A stretch of 64,000 nucleotides of DNA, from contig NZ_JAERRG010000010.1 of NCBI RefSeq assembly GCF_016741935.1, positions 1-64,000 on the forward strand. The letters are read 5' to 3'. Origin of the DNA: Streptomyces endocoffeicus. GTDB taxonomy: Bacteria > Actinomycetota > Actinomycetes > Streptomycetales > Streptomycetaceae. This document shows, piece after piece, positions 25,244 to 32,885 of the stretch (its first letter is position 1; every line of letters begins with the position of its first letter). Position numbers and translations under genes: made by a program. The notes beneath the pieces were generated by a model. The model had not been told where the DNA came from. It saw nothing but the letters and a program-made list of their open reading frames with translations, and made no database searches.

Positions 25244-26338
25244 GTGCATGTCGTACTCGCCGGTGGGGGGACCGCCGGCCACATCGAGCCCGCGCTCGCC
25301 CTCGCGGACGCCCTGCGCAGGCAGGACCCGACCGTGGGGATCACGGCACTCGGCACGGAGCGAGGACTCGAGACCCGGCTCGTACCGGAGCGCGGCTATG
25401 AGCTCGGGCTCATCCCGGCCGTACCGCTGCCGCGCAAGCCCACCCCTGAACTGATCACCGTCCCCGGGCGGCTGCGGGGCACCATCAAGGCCGCCGAGCA
25501 GATCCTGGAGCGCACCAAGGCCGACTGCGTCGTCGGCTTCGGCGGCTATGTGGCCCTGCCCGGCTATCTGGCGGCCAAGCGGCGCGGCGTGCCGATCGTC
25601 GTCCACGAGGCCAACGCCCGCCCCGGCCTCGCCAACAAGATTGGCTCCCGCTACGCCCACTTCGTCGCGGTCTCCACCCCGGACAGCAAGCTCCGCAACT
25701 CCCGCTATGTGGGCATCCCGCTGCGCCGCTCCATCGCCACCCTCGACCGGGCCGCGGTCCGCCCCGAGGCCCGCGCGGCCTTCGGGCTCGACCAGAACCT
25801 GCCGACGCTGCTGGTCTCCGGCGGCTCGCAGGGCGCGCGGCGGTTGAACGAGGTGGTCCAGACGGTGGCGCCGTACCTCCAGCGCGCCGGGATCCAGGTG
25901 CTCCACGCGGTCGGACCGAAAAACGAAATGCCGCATGTGGACAACATGCCGGGAATGCCGCCCTATATCCCGGTACCGTATGTGGACCGGATGGACCTCG
26001 CGTACGCCGCGGCCGACATGATGCTCTGCCGCGCGGGCGCGATGACCGTCGCCGAACTGTCCGCCGTCGGGCTCCCCGCCGCCTACGTCCCGCTGCCGAT
26101 CGGCAACGGTGAGCAGCGGCTCAACGCCCAGCCGCTGGTCAAGGCGGGCGGCGGGCTGCTGGTCGACGACGCCGAGCTGAGCCCCGAGTGGGTGCAGGGC
26201 AATGTGCTGCCGGTGCTCGGCGACCCGCACCGGCTGTACGAGATGTCCCGGCGCGCCGCCGAATTCGGCCGCAGGGACGCCGACGAGCTGCTGGTCGGCA
26301 TGGTGTACGAGGCGATCAGCGCACGCCGCCAGGCGTGA
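25244..26338 (+). CDS. murG: Lipid II synthase (GlcNAc transferase)
   Basis: A 364-aa GT28 glycosyltransferase that adds GlcNAc to lipid I on the inner membrane face. The N-domain has VLAGGGTAGHIEPALALADAL, GFGGYVALPGYLAA and VHEANARPGLANK; the C-domain has VSGGSQGARRLNEVV and the UDP-binding MMLCRAGAMTVAELSAVGLPAAYVPLP with GEQRLNAQPL. GTG 25244, six bases after ftsW, places the glycine-rich loop correctly. Confidence 0.97.
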   Translation: MHVVLAGGGTAGHIEPALALADALRRQDPTVGITALGTERGLETRLVPERGYELGLIPAVPLPRKPTPELITVPGRLRGTIKAAEQILERTKADCVVGFGGYVALPGYLAAKRRGVPIVVHEANARPGLANKIGSRYAHFVAVSTPDSKLRNSRYVGIPLRRSIATLDRAAVRPEARAAFGLDQNLPTLLVSGGSQGARRLNEVVQTVAPYLQRAGIQVLHAVGPKNEMPHVDNMPGMPPYIPVPYVDRMDLAYAAADMMLCRAGAMTVAELSAVGLPAAYVPLPIGNGEQRLNAQPLVKAGGGLLVDDAELSPEWVQGNVLPVLGDPHRLYEMSRRAAEFGRRDADELLVGMVYEAISARRQA

Positions 26339-26351
26339 GGAGGCAGGGAGC

Positions 26352-27149
26352 GTGGCCGGACCGTCGACCGCCGAGCGCGGCGCACGAGGGACGACTCGGT
26401 CCGGCCCGCCCCCACGCCTCCTCCGGGTCCGTCGGGGGCTCCGGCCGCCCGGCCGCCGCACCCTGCTGGTGACGGCGGTGGCGGTGACCCTGCTCGGCGC
26501 CGGGGCCGTCTGGCTGCTCTACGGCTCGAGCTGGCTGCGGGCCGAGCGGGTGCGGGTCGCCGGCACCACCGTCCTCACCGCCGACGAGGTGCGCGACGCC
26601 GCCGATGTATCCCTGAACACCCCGCTGGTGGCGGTGGACACGGGAGCGATCGAACATCGGGTACGCGAGCGGCTGAAGCGGATTGCGAAAGTGGACGTAT
26701 CCCGGTCGTGGCCGCACACCATCAGTCTGGTGGTGACGGAACGCAGGCCCGAAGCCATTGTCGAAGAGGGCGGGAAGTTCCACGAAGTGGACGCCACAGG
26801 AGTCCGGTTCTCCACGCTGAGCGAGCGTCGGAAGGGGGTTCCGCTGCTGGAAATGGAGCCGGATCGGTCGCCGAGTTCGCGCCATTTCGGCCCCACTGGA
26901 CTGCGCCGCGAGGCGGTCCGGGTGGTCACCCAACTCCCCGAGAAGGTCCGCCAGGACACCCGTTCCCTCCGGGTCCGCTCGTACGATTCGATCACCCTGG
27001 AGCTGACCGGGGGACGTACCATCGCCTGGGGGAGCGGAGAGCGCGGCGAGGCGAAGGCGAAGGCGCTCACCGCCCTGATGAAAGCGCGGCCGGACGCCGA
27101 CCACTTCGATGTCCAAGCGCCGAGTGCCCCCGCGGTGTCTCGCAGTTGA
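26352..27149 (+). CDS. ftsQ: Cell division protein FtsQ/DivIB
   Basis: A 265-aa bitopic protein. The Arg/Pro-rich cytoplasmic tail is followed by a membrane helix near residues 37-57 (TLLVTAVAVTLLGAGAVWLL) and a POTRA domain (LRAERVRVAGTTVLTADEVRDAADV). The conserved wall-side segment VSRSWPHTISLVVTERRPEAIVEE comes next. FtsQ links early and late divisome proteins. GTG 26352 follows GAGGAGG and AGGGAG; the longer frame upstream overlaps murG. ftsZ follows after a 277-bp control region. Confidence 0.93.
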   Translation: MAGPSTAERGARGTTRSGPPPRLLRVRRGLRPPGRRTLLVTAVAVTLLGAGAVWLLYGSSWLRAERVRVAGTTVLTADEVRDAADVSLNTPLVAVDTGAIEHRVRERLKRIAKVDVSRSWPHTISLVVTERRPEAIVEEGGKFHEVDATGVRFSTLSERRKGVPLLEMEPDRSPSSRHFGPTGLRREAVRVVTQLPEKVRQDTRSLRVRSYDSITLELTGGRTIAWGSGERGEAKAKALTALMKARPDADHFDVQAPSAPAVSRS

Positions 27150-27426
27150 CGTGGATAGCGGCAGGCCAGCACCCTGGTTGGCTAGCCCGCTGGGTGATCA
27201 CATAGGGTGAAAAGAAAAGCGGGAGGTTCGGCGTGTTCATTGAACGCGCGACACTTGTCGACTTAGTGTCCTGTTCCGAAGAGTCCGGGAAACAGAGGCA
27301 CTGGTAACCCTAAACTTCAGCGTTAGGGTTGGGGTCGGCAATCGGAACCGTCCCATTCGGCATCAGTCGGCGCACCGCGGCAACAGCGGGGTGGCGACAC
27401 GTAACTCGAGGCGAGAGGCCTTCGAC
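27150..27426 (+). promoter_or_regulatory. ftsZ control region with WhiA-like and other inverted motifs
   Basis: This 277-bp gap holds several symmetric elements. GACAC (27250-27254) and GTGTC (27266-27270) form an inverted pair 11 bp apart; GACAC is the core WhiA site. GTTCATTGAAC (27235-27245) is a perfect 11-bp palindrome. AACCCTAA (27306-27313) and TTAGGGTT (27323-27330) form a hairpin. In studied streptomycetes ftsZ has several promoters here, one induced during sporulation and dependent on WhiA/WhiB; the motifs fit that picture. Confidence 0.65.
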
Positions 27427-28671
27427 GTGGCAGCACCGCAGAACTACCTCGCAGTCATCAAGGTCGTCGGCATCGGCGGCGGTGGCGTGAATGCCATCAA
27501 CCGGATGATCGAGGTCGGGCTCAAGGGCGTCGAGTTCATCGCGATCAACACCGATGCGCAGGCCCTGCTGATGAGTGACGCGGACGTCAAGCTGGACGTC
27601 GGTCGCGAGCTCACCCGGGGCCTGGGAGCCGGCGCCAACCCCGACGTCGGCCGTAAGGCCGCCGAGGACCACCGCGAGGAGATCGAGGAGGTCCTCAAGG
27701 GGGCCGACATGGTCTTCGTGACGGCGGGTGAGGGCGGCGGCACGGGCACCGGCGGTGCCCCGGTGGTCGCGAACATCGCCCGCTCGCTGGGCGCACTGAC
27801 GATCGGTGTGGTCACCCGGCCGTTCACTTTCGAGGGCCGCCGCCGCGCCAATCAGGCGGAGGACGGCATCGCGGGTCTCCGGGACGAGGTCGACACCCTC
27901 ATCGTGATCCCGAACGACCGGCTGCTGTCCATTTCGGACCGTCAGGTGAGCGTGCTCGACGCGTTCAAGTCGGCCGACCAGGTGCTGCTGTCGGGTGTTC
28001 AGGGCATCACCGACCTGATCACCACCCCGGGTCTGATCAACCTCGACTTCGCGGACGTCAAGTCCGTGATGTCGGAGGCCGGATCGGCGCTCATGGGCAT
28101 CGGCTCGGCCCGCGGTGACGACCGCGCGGTGGCCGCGGCCGAGATGGCGATCTCCTCGCCGCTGCTGGAGGCGTCCATCGACGGCGCCCGGGGCGTGCTG
28201 CTCTCCATCTCCGGCGGCTCGGACCTCGGGCTGTTCGAGATCAACGAGGCCGCTCAGCTGGTGAGCGAGGCCGCCCACCCCGAGGCCAACATCATCTTCG
28301 GCGCGGTGATCGACGACGCGCTCGGCGACGAGGTCCGGGTCACCGTGATCGCGGCGGGCTTCGACGGCGGTCAGCCGCCCGCGAAGAACCGCGACAAGGT
28401 GCTCGGCTCCTCCTACAGCGGTGGCAGCCGTGAAGAGGGATCCGGCAGCTCCTCGAACCGCCCGGCCGGCCAGGACAGCGGCAGCCGCCCGTCCTTCGGC
28501 GGGCTCGGCAGCGTCACCCCGCGCGAGGACGAGCCCGCCCCGGCGGACCCCGCCCCGGTCGCCGAGGTGCCGCCGCCCCCGGTGCCCACCCCGCACCCCC
28601 AGGTCCCGCCGGCTCGCCCCTACCAGGACAGCCAGGCCGAGGAGCTGGACGTCCCGGACTTCCTGAAGTGA
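27427..28671 (+). CDS. ftsZ: Cell division GTPase FtsZ
   Basis: A 414-aa tubulin homologue that polymerises into the Z ring. The N-terminus GIGGGGVNAINRMIEVGLKG is followed by FIAINTDAQAL, the tubulin signature GEGGGTGTGGAPV near residue 102 and the T7 loop NLDFADVKSVM. A Ser/Gly/Pro-rich linker (about 320-400) leads to the short conserved C-terminal peptide LDVPDFLK, the docking site for partners such as SepF. GTG 27427 is preceded by GAGAGG. Confidence 0.98.
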   Translation: MAAPQNYLAVIKVVGIGGGGVNAINRMIEVGLKGVEFIAINTDAQALLMSDADVKLDVGRELTRGLGAGANPDVGRKAAEDHREEIEEVLKGADMVFVTAGEGGGTGTGGAPVVANIARSLGALTIGVVTRPFTFEGRRRANQAEDGIAGLRDEVDTLIVIPNDRLLSISDRQVSVLDAFKSADQVLLSGVQGITDLITTPGLINLDFADVKSVMSEAGSALMGIGSARGDDRAVAAAEMAISSPLLEASIDGARGVLLSISGGSDLGLFEINEAAQLVSEAAHPEANIIFGAVIDDALGDEVRVTVIAAGFDGGQPPAKNRDKVLGSSYSGGSREEGSGSSSNRPAGQDSGSRPSFGGLGSVTPREDEPAPADPAPVAEVPPPPVPTPHPQVPPARPYQDSQAEELDVPDFLK

Positions 28672-28714
28672 GCCGTCCGGTATGGCTCGACGGCGACTTT
28701 GAAGTGAACCAGAC

Positions 28715-29455
28715 GTGATAGCGCAACAGCACGACGCGAGCGGCGCGCACTTCGCCTTCACCGACCGGTGGGGCGGGGTGAGCGCCGCTCCGTATGAGGA
28801 GCTCAATCTCGGCGGGGCGGTCGGCGACGACCCCCAGGCCGTACGGACCAACCGTGAGCTGGCCGCCAAGGCGATGGGCCTGGACCCGGCGGCGGTCGTC
28901 TGGATGAACCAGGTGCACGGCCGGGACGTCGCGGTGGTCGACGGACCGTGGTCGGACGGCGAGATCCCGGCGGTGGACGCGGTGGTGACGCGGCGTCGGG
29001 GCCTCGCCCTGGCCGTCCTCACCGCCGACTGCACCCCGGTGCTGCTGGCCGATCCGGTGGCCGGGGTTGTCGGCGCCGCCCACGCGGGGCGGCCGGGACT
29101 GGTCGCCGGAGTGGTCCCGGCGGTGGTGAAGGCGATGACCGAACAGGGCGCCGAGCCCGCCCGGATCGTCGCGCGTACCGGTCCCGCGGTCTGCGGCCGC
29201 TGCTACGAGGTCCCCGCGGACATGCGCGCCGATGTCGCCGAGACGGTGCCGGAGGCGTGGGCCGAGACCAGCTGGGGTACCCCCGCCGTGGATGTGGCGG
29301 CCGGTGTGCGGGCCCAACTGGCACGCGCGGGTGTGCGGATGGACGAGATGGATGGAAAATCTCACATCTGCACCCTGGAGTCGGCGGACCACTTCTCGTA
29401 CCGGCGCGAGCGCACCACCGGGCGGCTCGCGAGCTATGTCTGGTTGGGCGGCTGA
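28715..29455 (+). CDS. pgeF: YfiH/YlmD-family peptidoglycan editing factor
   Basis: A 246-aa protein of the polyphenol-oxidase-like (laccase-domain) family. Metal-site motifs are NQVHGRDV, LTADCTPVLLAD and VGAAHAGRPGLVAGVV. The usual HAGWRG is HAGRPG here. Work in Escherichia coli shows that PgeF removes wrongly incorporated L-Ser-containing precursors; other members act on purine nucleosides. It sits 43 bp after ftsZ as in other Gram-positive dcw clusters. Confidence 0.9.
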   Translation: MIAQQHDASGAHFAFTDRWGGVSAAPYEELNLGGAVGDDPQAVRTNRELAAKAMGLDPAAVVWMNQVHGRDVAVVDGPWSDGEIPAVDAVVTRRRGLALAVLTADCTPVLLADPVAGVVGAAHAGRPGLVAGVVPAVVKAMTEQGAEPARIVARTGPAVCGRCYEVPADMRADVAETVPEAWAETSWGTPAVDVAAGVRAQLARAGVRMDEMDGKSHICTLESADHFSYRRERTTGRLASYVWLGG

Positions 29456-29460
29456 GAGCT

Positions 29461-30180
29461 GTGACGGATCGCAAGGCGGAACTGGCCGCGAATCTGGCCC
29501 GGGTGGAGGAACGTATCTCTGCCGCCTGCGCCGGGGCCGGCCGCAAGCGCGAAGAGGTGACCCTGATCGTGGTCACCAAGACCTATCCGGCGAGCGATGT
29601 CCGTTTGCTCGCGGAACTCGGCGTACGGCATGTCGCCGAGAACCGCGACCAGGAGGCCGCCCCCAAAGCCGCGGAATGCGCGGATCTGCCATTGATCTGG
29701 CACTTTGTCGGGCAATTGCAGACCAATAAGGTGCGTTCCGTATCGAGTTATGCCGATGTGGTGCAATCTGTCGATCGCAAGCGATTGGTCGACGCGCTCT
29801 CCCGTGCGGCTGTGGGGGCCGCGCGGGAGCTGGGTGTCCTGATTCAGGTCGCGCTCGACGTGGACTCCGGTGACCGGGGAGAACGCGGAGGAGTGGGACC
29901 GGACGGAGTGGAACGGCTCGCCGAGTCCGTGGCCGAGGCCGAAGGGCTCCGGCTCGACGGTCTGATGACCGTCGCCCCGCTGACGGGTCCCTACGAGGGG
30001 CGGCCGCGGGCGGCGTTCGACCGGCTGACGGAAATCTCATCCCGCCTGCGCGTGGCCCATCCGGCTGCGAACATGGTCTCGGCGGGGATGAGCTCGGACC
30101 TGGAGGAAGCGGTGGCGGCGGGGGCGACACATGTGCGCGTCGGCACTGCGGTACTCGGAGTCCGACCCAGGCTCCGGTAA
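29461..30180 (+). CDS. yggS: PLP homeostasis protein (YggS/PipY/YlmE)
   Basis: A 239-aa fold-type III PLP-binding protein. The lysine expected to hold PLP is Lys40 in LIVVTKTYPA. Other conserved segments are HFVGQLQTNKVR and VSAGMSSDLEEAVAAGATHVRVGTAVLG. The family binds PLP without known catalysis and maintains vitamin B6 and amino-acid balance. GTG 29461 follows pgeF after five bases. Confidence 0.94.
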   Translation: MTDRKAELAANLARVEERISAACAGAGRKREEVTLIVVTKTYPASDVRLLAELGVRHVAENRDQEAAPKAAECADLPLIWHFVGQLQTNKVRSVSSYADVVQSVDRKRLVDALSRAAVGAARELGVLIQVALDVDSGDRGERGGVGPDGVERLAESVAEAEGLRLDGLMTVAPLTGPYEGRPRAAFDRLTEISSRLRVAHPAANMVSAGMSSDLEEAVAAGATHVRVGTAVLGVRPRLR

Positions 30181-30303
30181 CGTCGCGAAGAAGTCGGACC
30201 ACAGCAGAAAATATGGTCATTCCCGTCAAAAGGCGGGCGGGCCACGTGGATCCATGGCATCCGGTGGCGGAGCCGATCCACCACAGAGCGGAGGACGCAG
30301 AAA

Positions 30304-30918
30304 ATGGCCGGCGCGATGCGCAAGATGGCGGTCTACCTCGGCCTCGTGGAGGACGATGGGTACGACGGCCGGGGATTCGACCCCGACGACGAGTTCGAGC
30401 CCGAGCCGGAGCCCGAGCGGGACCGTCGGCGGCATCAGGTGGTGGAGACCGAACCGCGGCCGGAAAGGGGCGAATCTGTGCGAGTCGTCCACCCTCCCGC
30501 ACAACGCGAACCGGCTCCACTTGCGGTGGAAACCGGGCGACCCGCGCGAATTGCCCCCGTGGCGTCCATCACACCTGAACGTCAGAACTTGGAGAAGAAC
30601 GCGCCAGTGATCATGCCCAAGGTCGTGTCCGAGCGGGAGCCGTACCGCATCACCACACTGCACCCCCGGACCTACAACGAGGCCCGTACTATCGGGGAAC
30701 ACTTCCGTGAGGGCACTCCCGTGATCATGAATCTGACGGAGATGGACGACACGGATGCGAAGCGACTTGTCGACTTTGCGGCCGGTCTGGTGTTCGGTCT
30801 CCATGGGAGCATTGAGCGGGTGACGCAGAAGGTGTTCCTGTTGTCTCCTGCTAACGTCGATGTCACGGCGGAGGACAAGGCCCGTATCGCAGAGGGCGGG
30901 TTCTTCAACCAGAGCTGA
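30304..30918 (+). CDS. sepF: Septum protein SepF
   Basis: A 204-aa protein. The amphipathic membrane-binding N-terminus (MRKMAVYLGLVEDD) is followed by an acidic linker with a Glu-Pro run (residues 30-40). The SepF core domain starts near residue 108 (REPYRITTLHPRTYNEARTIGEHFREG) and includes VIMNLTEMDDTDAKRLVDFAAGLVFGL. SepF tethers FtsZ filaments to the membrane. It is the principal FtsZ anchor in Actinobacteria, which lack FtsA. The start has GGAGG nine bases upstream. Confidence 0.96.
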   Translation: MAGAMRKMAVYLGLVEDDGYDGRGFDPDDEFEPEPEPERDRRRHQVVETEPRPERGESVRVVHPPAQREPAPLAVETGRPARIAPVASITPERQNLEKNAPVIMPKVVSEREPYRITTLHPRTYNEARTIGEHFREGTPVIMNLTEMDDTDAKRLVDFAAGLVFGLHGSIERVTQKVFLLSPANVDVTAEDKARIAEGGFFNQS

Positions 30919-31000
30919 GACGCAAAAACGGCAAACCGGCAACACCGAGTCATCCGAGGCCGAAAGGCCGAGTACGAACCAGGGGAGAGGGACGCGCGGG

Positions 31001-31297
31001 ATGGGCATCGCACTACAGGTGATCTACATCGCGCTCTACTGCTACCTGATCGTGCTGATCTTCAGGCTCGTGATGGACTACGTCTTCCAGTTCGCGCGCT
31101 CGTGGCAACCCGGTAGGGCGATGGTGGTCATCCTCGAGGCCACCTACACTGTGACCGATCCGCCACTCAAGCTGCTCCGGCGGTTCATTCCGCCGTTGCG
31201 TCTCGGGGGTGTGGCGCTCGACCTGTCCTTCTTCGTGCTGATGATCATCGTCTGGATCCTGATCACCGTCGTGAGCAATTTTGCGAGCAGGGTGTGA
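31001..31297 (+). CDS. yggT: YggT/YlmG-family membrane protein
   Basis: A 98-aa membrane protein with two hydrophobic helices (VIYIALYCYLIVLIFRLVMDY and LSFFVLMIIVWILITVVSNF) joined by the conserved loop ATYTVTDPPLKLLRRFIPPLRLGGVALD. The family is linked to cell division and membrane organisation by context in many bacteria; its biochemical role is unknown. ATG 31001 has AGGGGAGAGG upstream. Confidence 0.93.
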   Translation: MGIALQVIYIALYCYLIVLIFRLVMDYVFQFARSWQPGRAMVVILEATYTVTDPPLKLLRRFIPPLRLGGVALDLSFFVLMIIVWILITVVSNFASRV

Positions 31298-31346
31298 ACG
31301 ATACGGTCTTGCCGATTGCCGACGACTACGTTGAGGTGAAGTAGAG

Positions 31347-32540
31347 ATGCCGTTGACCCCCGAGGACGTGCGGAACAAGCAGTTCACGACCGTCCGCCTC
31401 CGAGAAGGCTATGACGAGGACGAGGTCGATGCCTTCCTCGACGAGGTCGAAGCCGAACTGACCCGGCTGTTGCGGGAGAACGAGGACCTGCGCGCCAAGC
31501 TGGCAGCCGCGACGCGTGCCGCCGCCCAGAGCCAGCAACAAGGCATGCGCAAGCCTCCCGAACAGCAGGAGCGGCCAGGGGCACCTGTGCCCGCCGCCAT
31601 ATCTGGACCGCCGCAGCCGGTGCCCCCCGGCCAGCAGCAGATGGGTGGCCCGCCCCAACTCCCGGGCGGAGCCCCGCAGCTGCCGGCCGGCCCGATGGGC
31701 CAGAACGGCCCCGGTCCGATGCAGCAAGGTGGCCCCGGTCCGATGCAGCAGGGCGGTCCCGGCCCGATGCAGCAGGGTGGCCCCGGTCCGATGCAGCAGG
31801 GTGGACCCATGGGTCCCGGCGGCCCCATGGGTGGCCCGATGGGCGGTCCCGGTGGCCCGGGTGGCCCCGGCGGTCCTGGCGGCCCCGGTGGCCCGCAGCT
31901 GCCGCAGCCGGGGCAGGGCCCGGGCGGCGACAGCGCCGCGCGCGTGCTCTCGCTCGCGCAGCAGACCGCCGACCAGGCGATCGCGGAGGCCCGTTCCGAG
32001 GCCAACAAGATCGTCGGCGAGGCCCGTAGCCGCGCCGAGGGCCTGGAGCGGGACGCCCGCGCCAAGGCCGACGCGCTGGAGCGGGACGCGCAGGAGAAGC
32101 ACCGTGTCGCGATGGGCTCCCTGGAGTCCGCTCGTGCCACGCTCGAGCGCAAGGTCGAGGACCTGCGCGGCTTCGAGCGCGAGTACCGCACGCGGCTGAA
32201 GTCGTACCTGGAGAGCCAGCTGCGCCAGCTGGAGAACCAGGCCGACGACTCGCTCGCCCCGCCGCGCACCCCGGCCGCCGCCTCGCTGCCGCCGTCCCCC
32301 TCGATGAGCGGCTCCATGGCCTCGGCCGGCGCCGGCACGATGGGTGGCCACACGATGGGCGGCAACCAGTCCATGGGCGGCCACAACCAGAACGGCGGCG
32401 CGCCGTCCTACGGTGGCCAGCAGCAGATGTCTCCCGCGATGACCCAGCCGATGGCACCGGTGCGGCCGCAGAGTCCGCAGCCGATGCAGCAGGCGCCCAG
32501 CCCGATGCGGGGCTTCCTCATCGACGAGGACGACAACTGA
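31347..32540 (+). CDS. divIVA: Polar growth determinant DivIVA
   Basis: A 397-aa coiled-coil protein that marks hyphal tips and directs polar growth. The N-terminal membrane-binding domain (MPLTPEDVRNKQFTTVRLREGYDEDEVDAFLDEVEAEL) is followed by a short coiled coil. A Gly/Pro/Gln/Met-rich linker (about residues 60-195) includes four near-identical GPGPMQQG units encoded by a 24-bp DNA repeat. A second coiled coil spans 196-300 and the tail is Gly/Met/Gln-rich. Streptomyces DivIVA is larger than the Bacillus protein because of this linker. It ends the dcw run. Confidence 0.96.
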   Translation: MPLTPEDVRNKQFTTVRLREGYDEDEVDAFLDEVEAELTRLLRENEDLRAKLAAATRAAAQSQQQGMRKPPEQQERPGAPVPAAISGPPQPVPPGQQQMGGPPQLPGGAPQLPAGPMGQNGPGPMQQGGPGPMQQGGPGPMQQGGPGPMQQGGPMGPGGPMGGPMGGPGGPGGPGGPGGPGGPQLPQPGQGPGGDSAARVLSLAQQTADQAIAEARSEANKIVGEARSRAEGLERDARAKADALERDAQEKHRVAMGSLESARATLERKVEDLRGFEREYRTRLKSYLESQLRQLENQADDSLAPPRTPAAASLPPSPSMSGSMASAGAGTMGGHTMGGNQSMGGHNQNGGAPSYGGQQQMSPAMTQPMAPVRPQSPQPMQQAPSPMRGFLIDEDDN

Positions 32541-32578
32541 CGCGGGGCGCGTAAGCGCGGAGCGTTCGGCAATCACAA

Positions 32579-32620
32579 GGGCCGGGCCCGGGAGCGATGA
32601 GCTTCCGGGCCCGGCCCTTT
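32579..32620 (+). terminator. Strong terminator after divIVA
   Basis: A 17-bp stem (GGGCCGGGCCCGGGAGC with GCTTCCGGGCCCGGCCC, one G-T wobble) closes a GATGA loop and is followed by TTT. It ends the dcw transcription unit 38 bp after the divIVA stop. Confidence 0.92.
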
Positions 32621-32652
32621 GCCGTGCGGGCGGGGTGCCTGGGGGCTTTCCC

Positions 32653-32870
32653 CTACCCGCCCCTTCCCGAACCAGGGGTTCCGCCCCTGACCCCGGACGC
32701 CCTTCGGGCGTGTCCTCAATCGCCGGACGGGCTGAAATTCAGCCCGTCCGGCGTCCCTATCCAGGATCCCGATGCCGCGCCCCGGGTTGCGGCTATCCAG
32801 CCCGTCCGGCGATTGAGGACCGGGGTCCGGGGCGGAGCCCCGGTTCGGGAAGGGGCGGGGTGGGGAACGA
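32653..32870. repeat. Streptomyces-type intergenic inverted repeat element
   Basis: The left end (CGCCCCTTCCCGAACCAGGG, TTCCGCCCCTGACCCCGG, TCCTCAATCGCCGGACGGGC) is matched in inverse by the right end (GCCCGTCCGGCGATTGAGGA, CCGGGGTCCGGGGCGGAGCC, TTCGGGAAGGGGCGGG). In the middle a perfect 15-bp-arm hairpin spans 32722-32752. The same terminal motifs bound the repeat array at 53.2 kb. With the terminator it fills the 345-bp divIVA-ileS gap; no gene is seen. Confidence 0.8.
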
Positions 32871-32885
32871 ACCCCCGGTCGGGGC

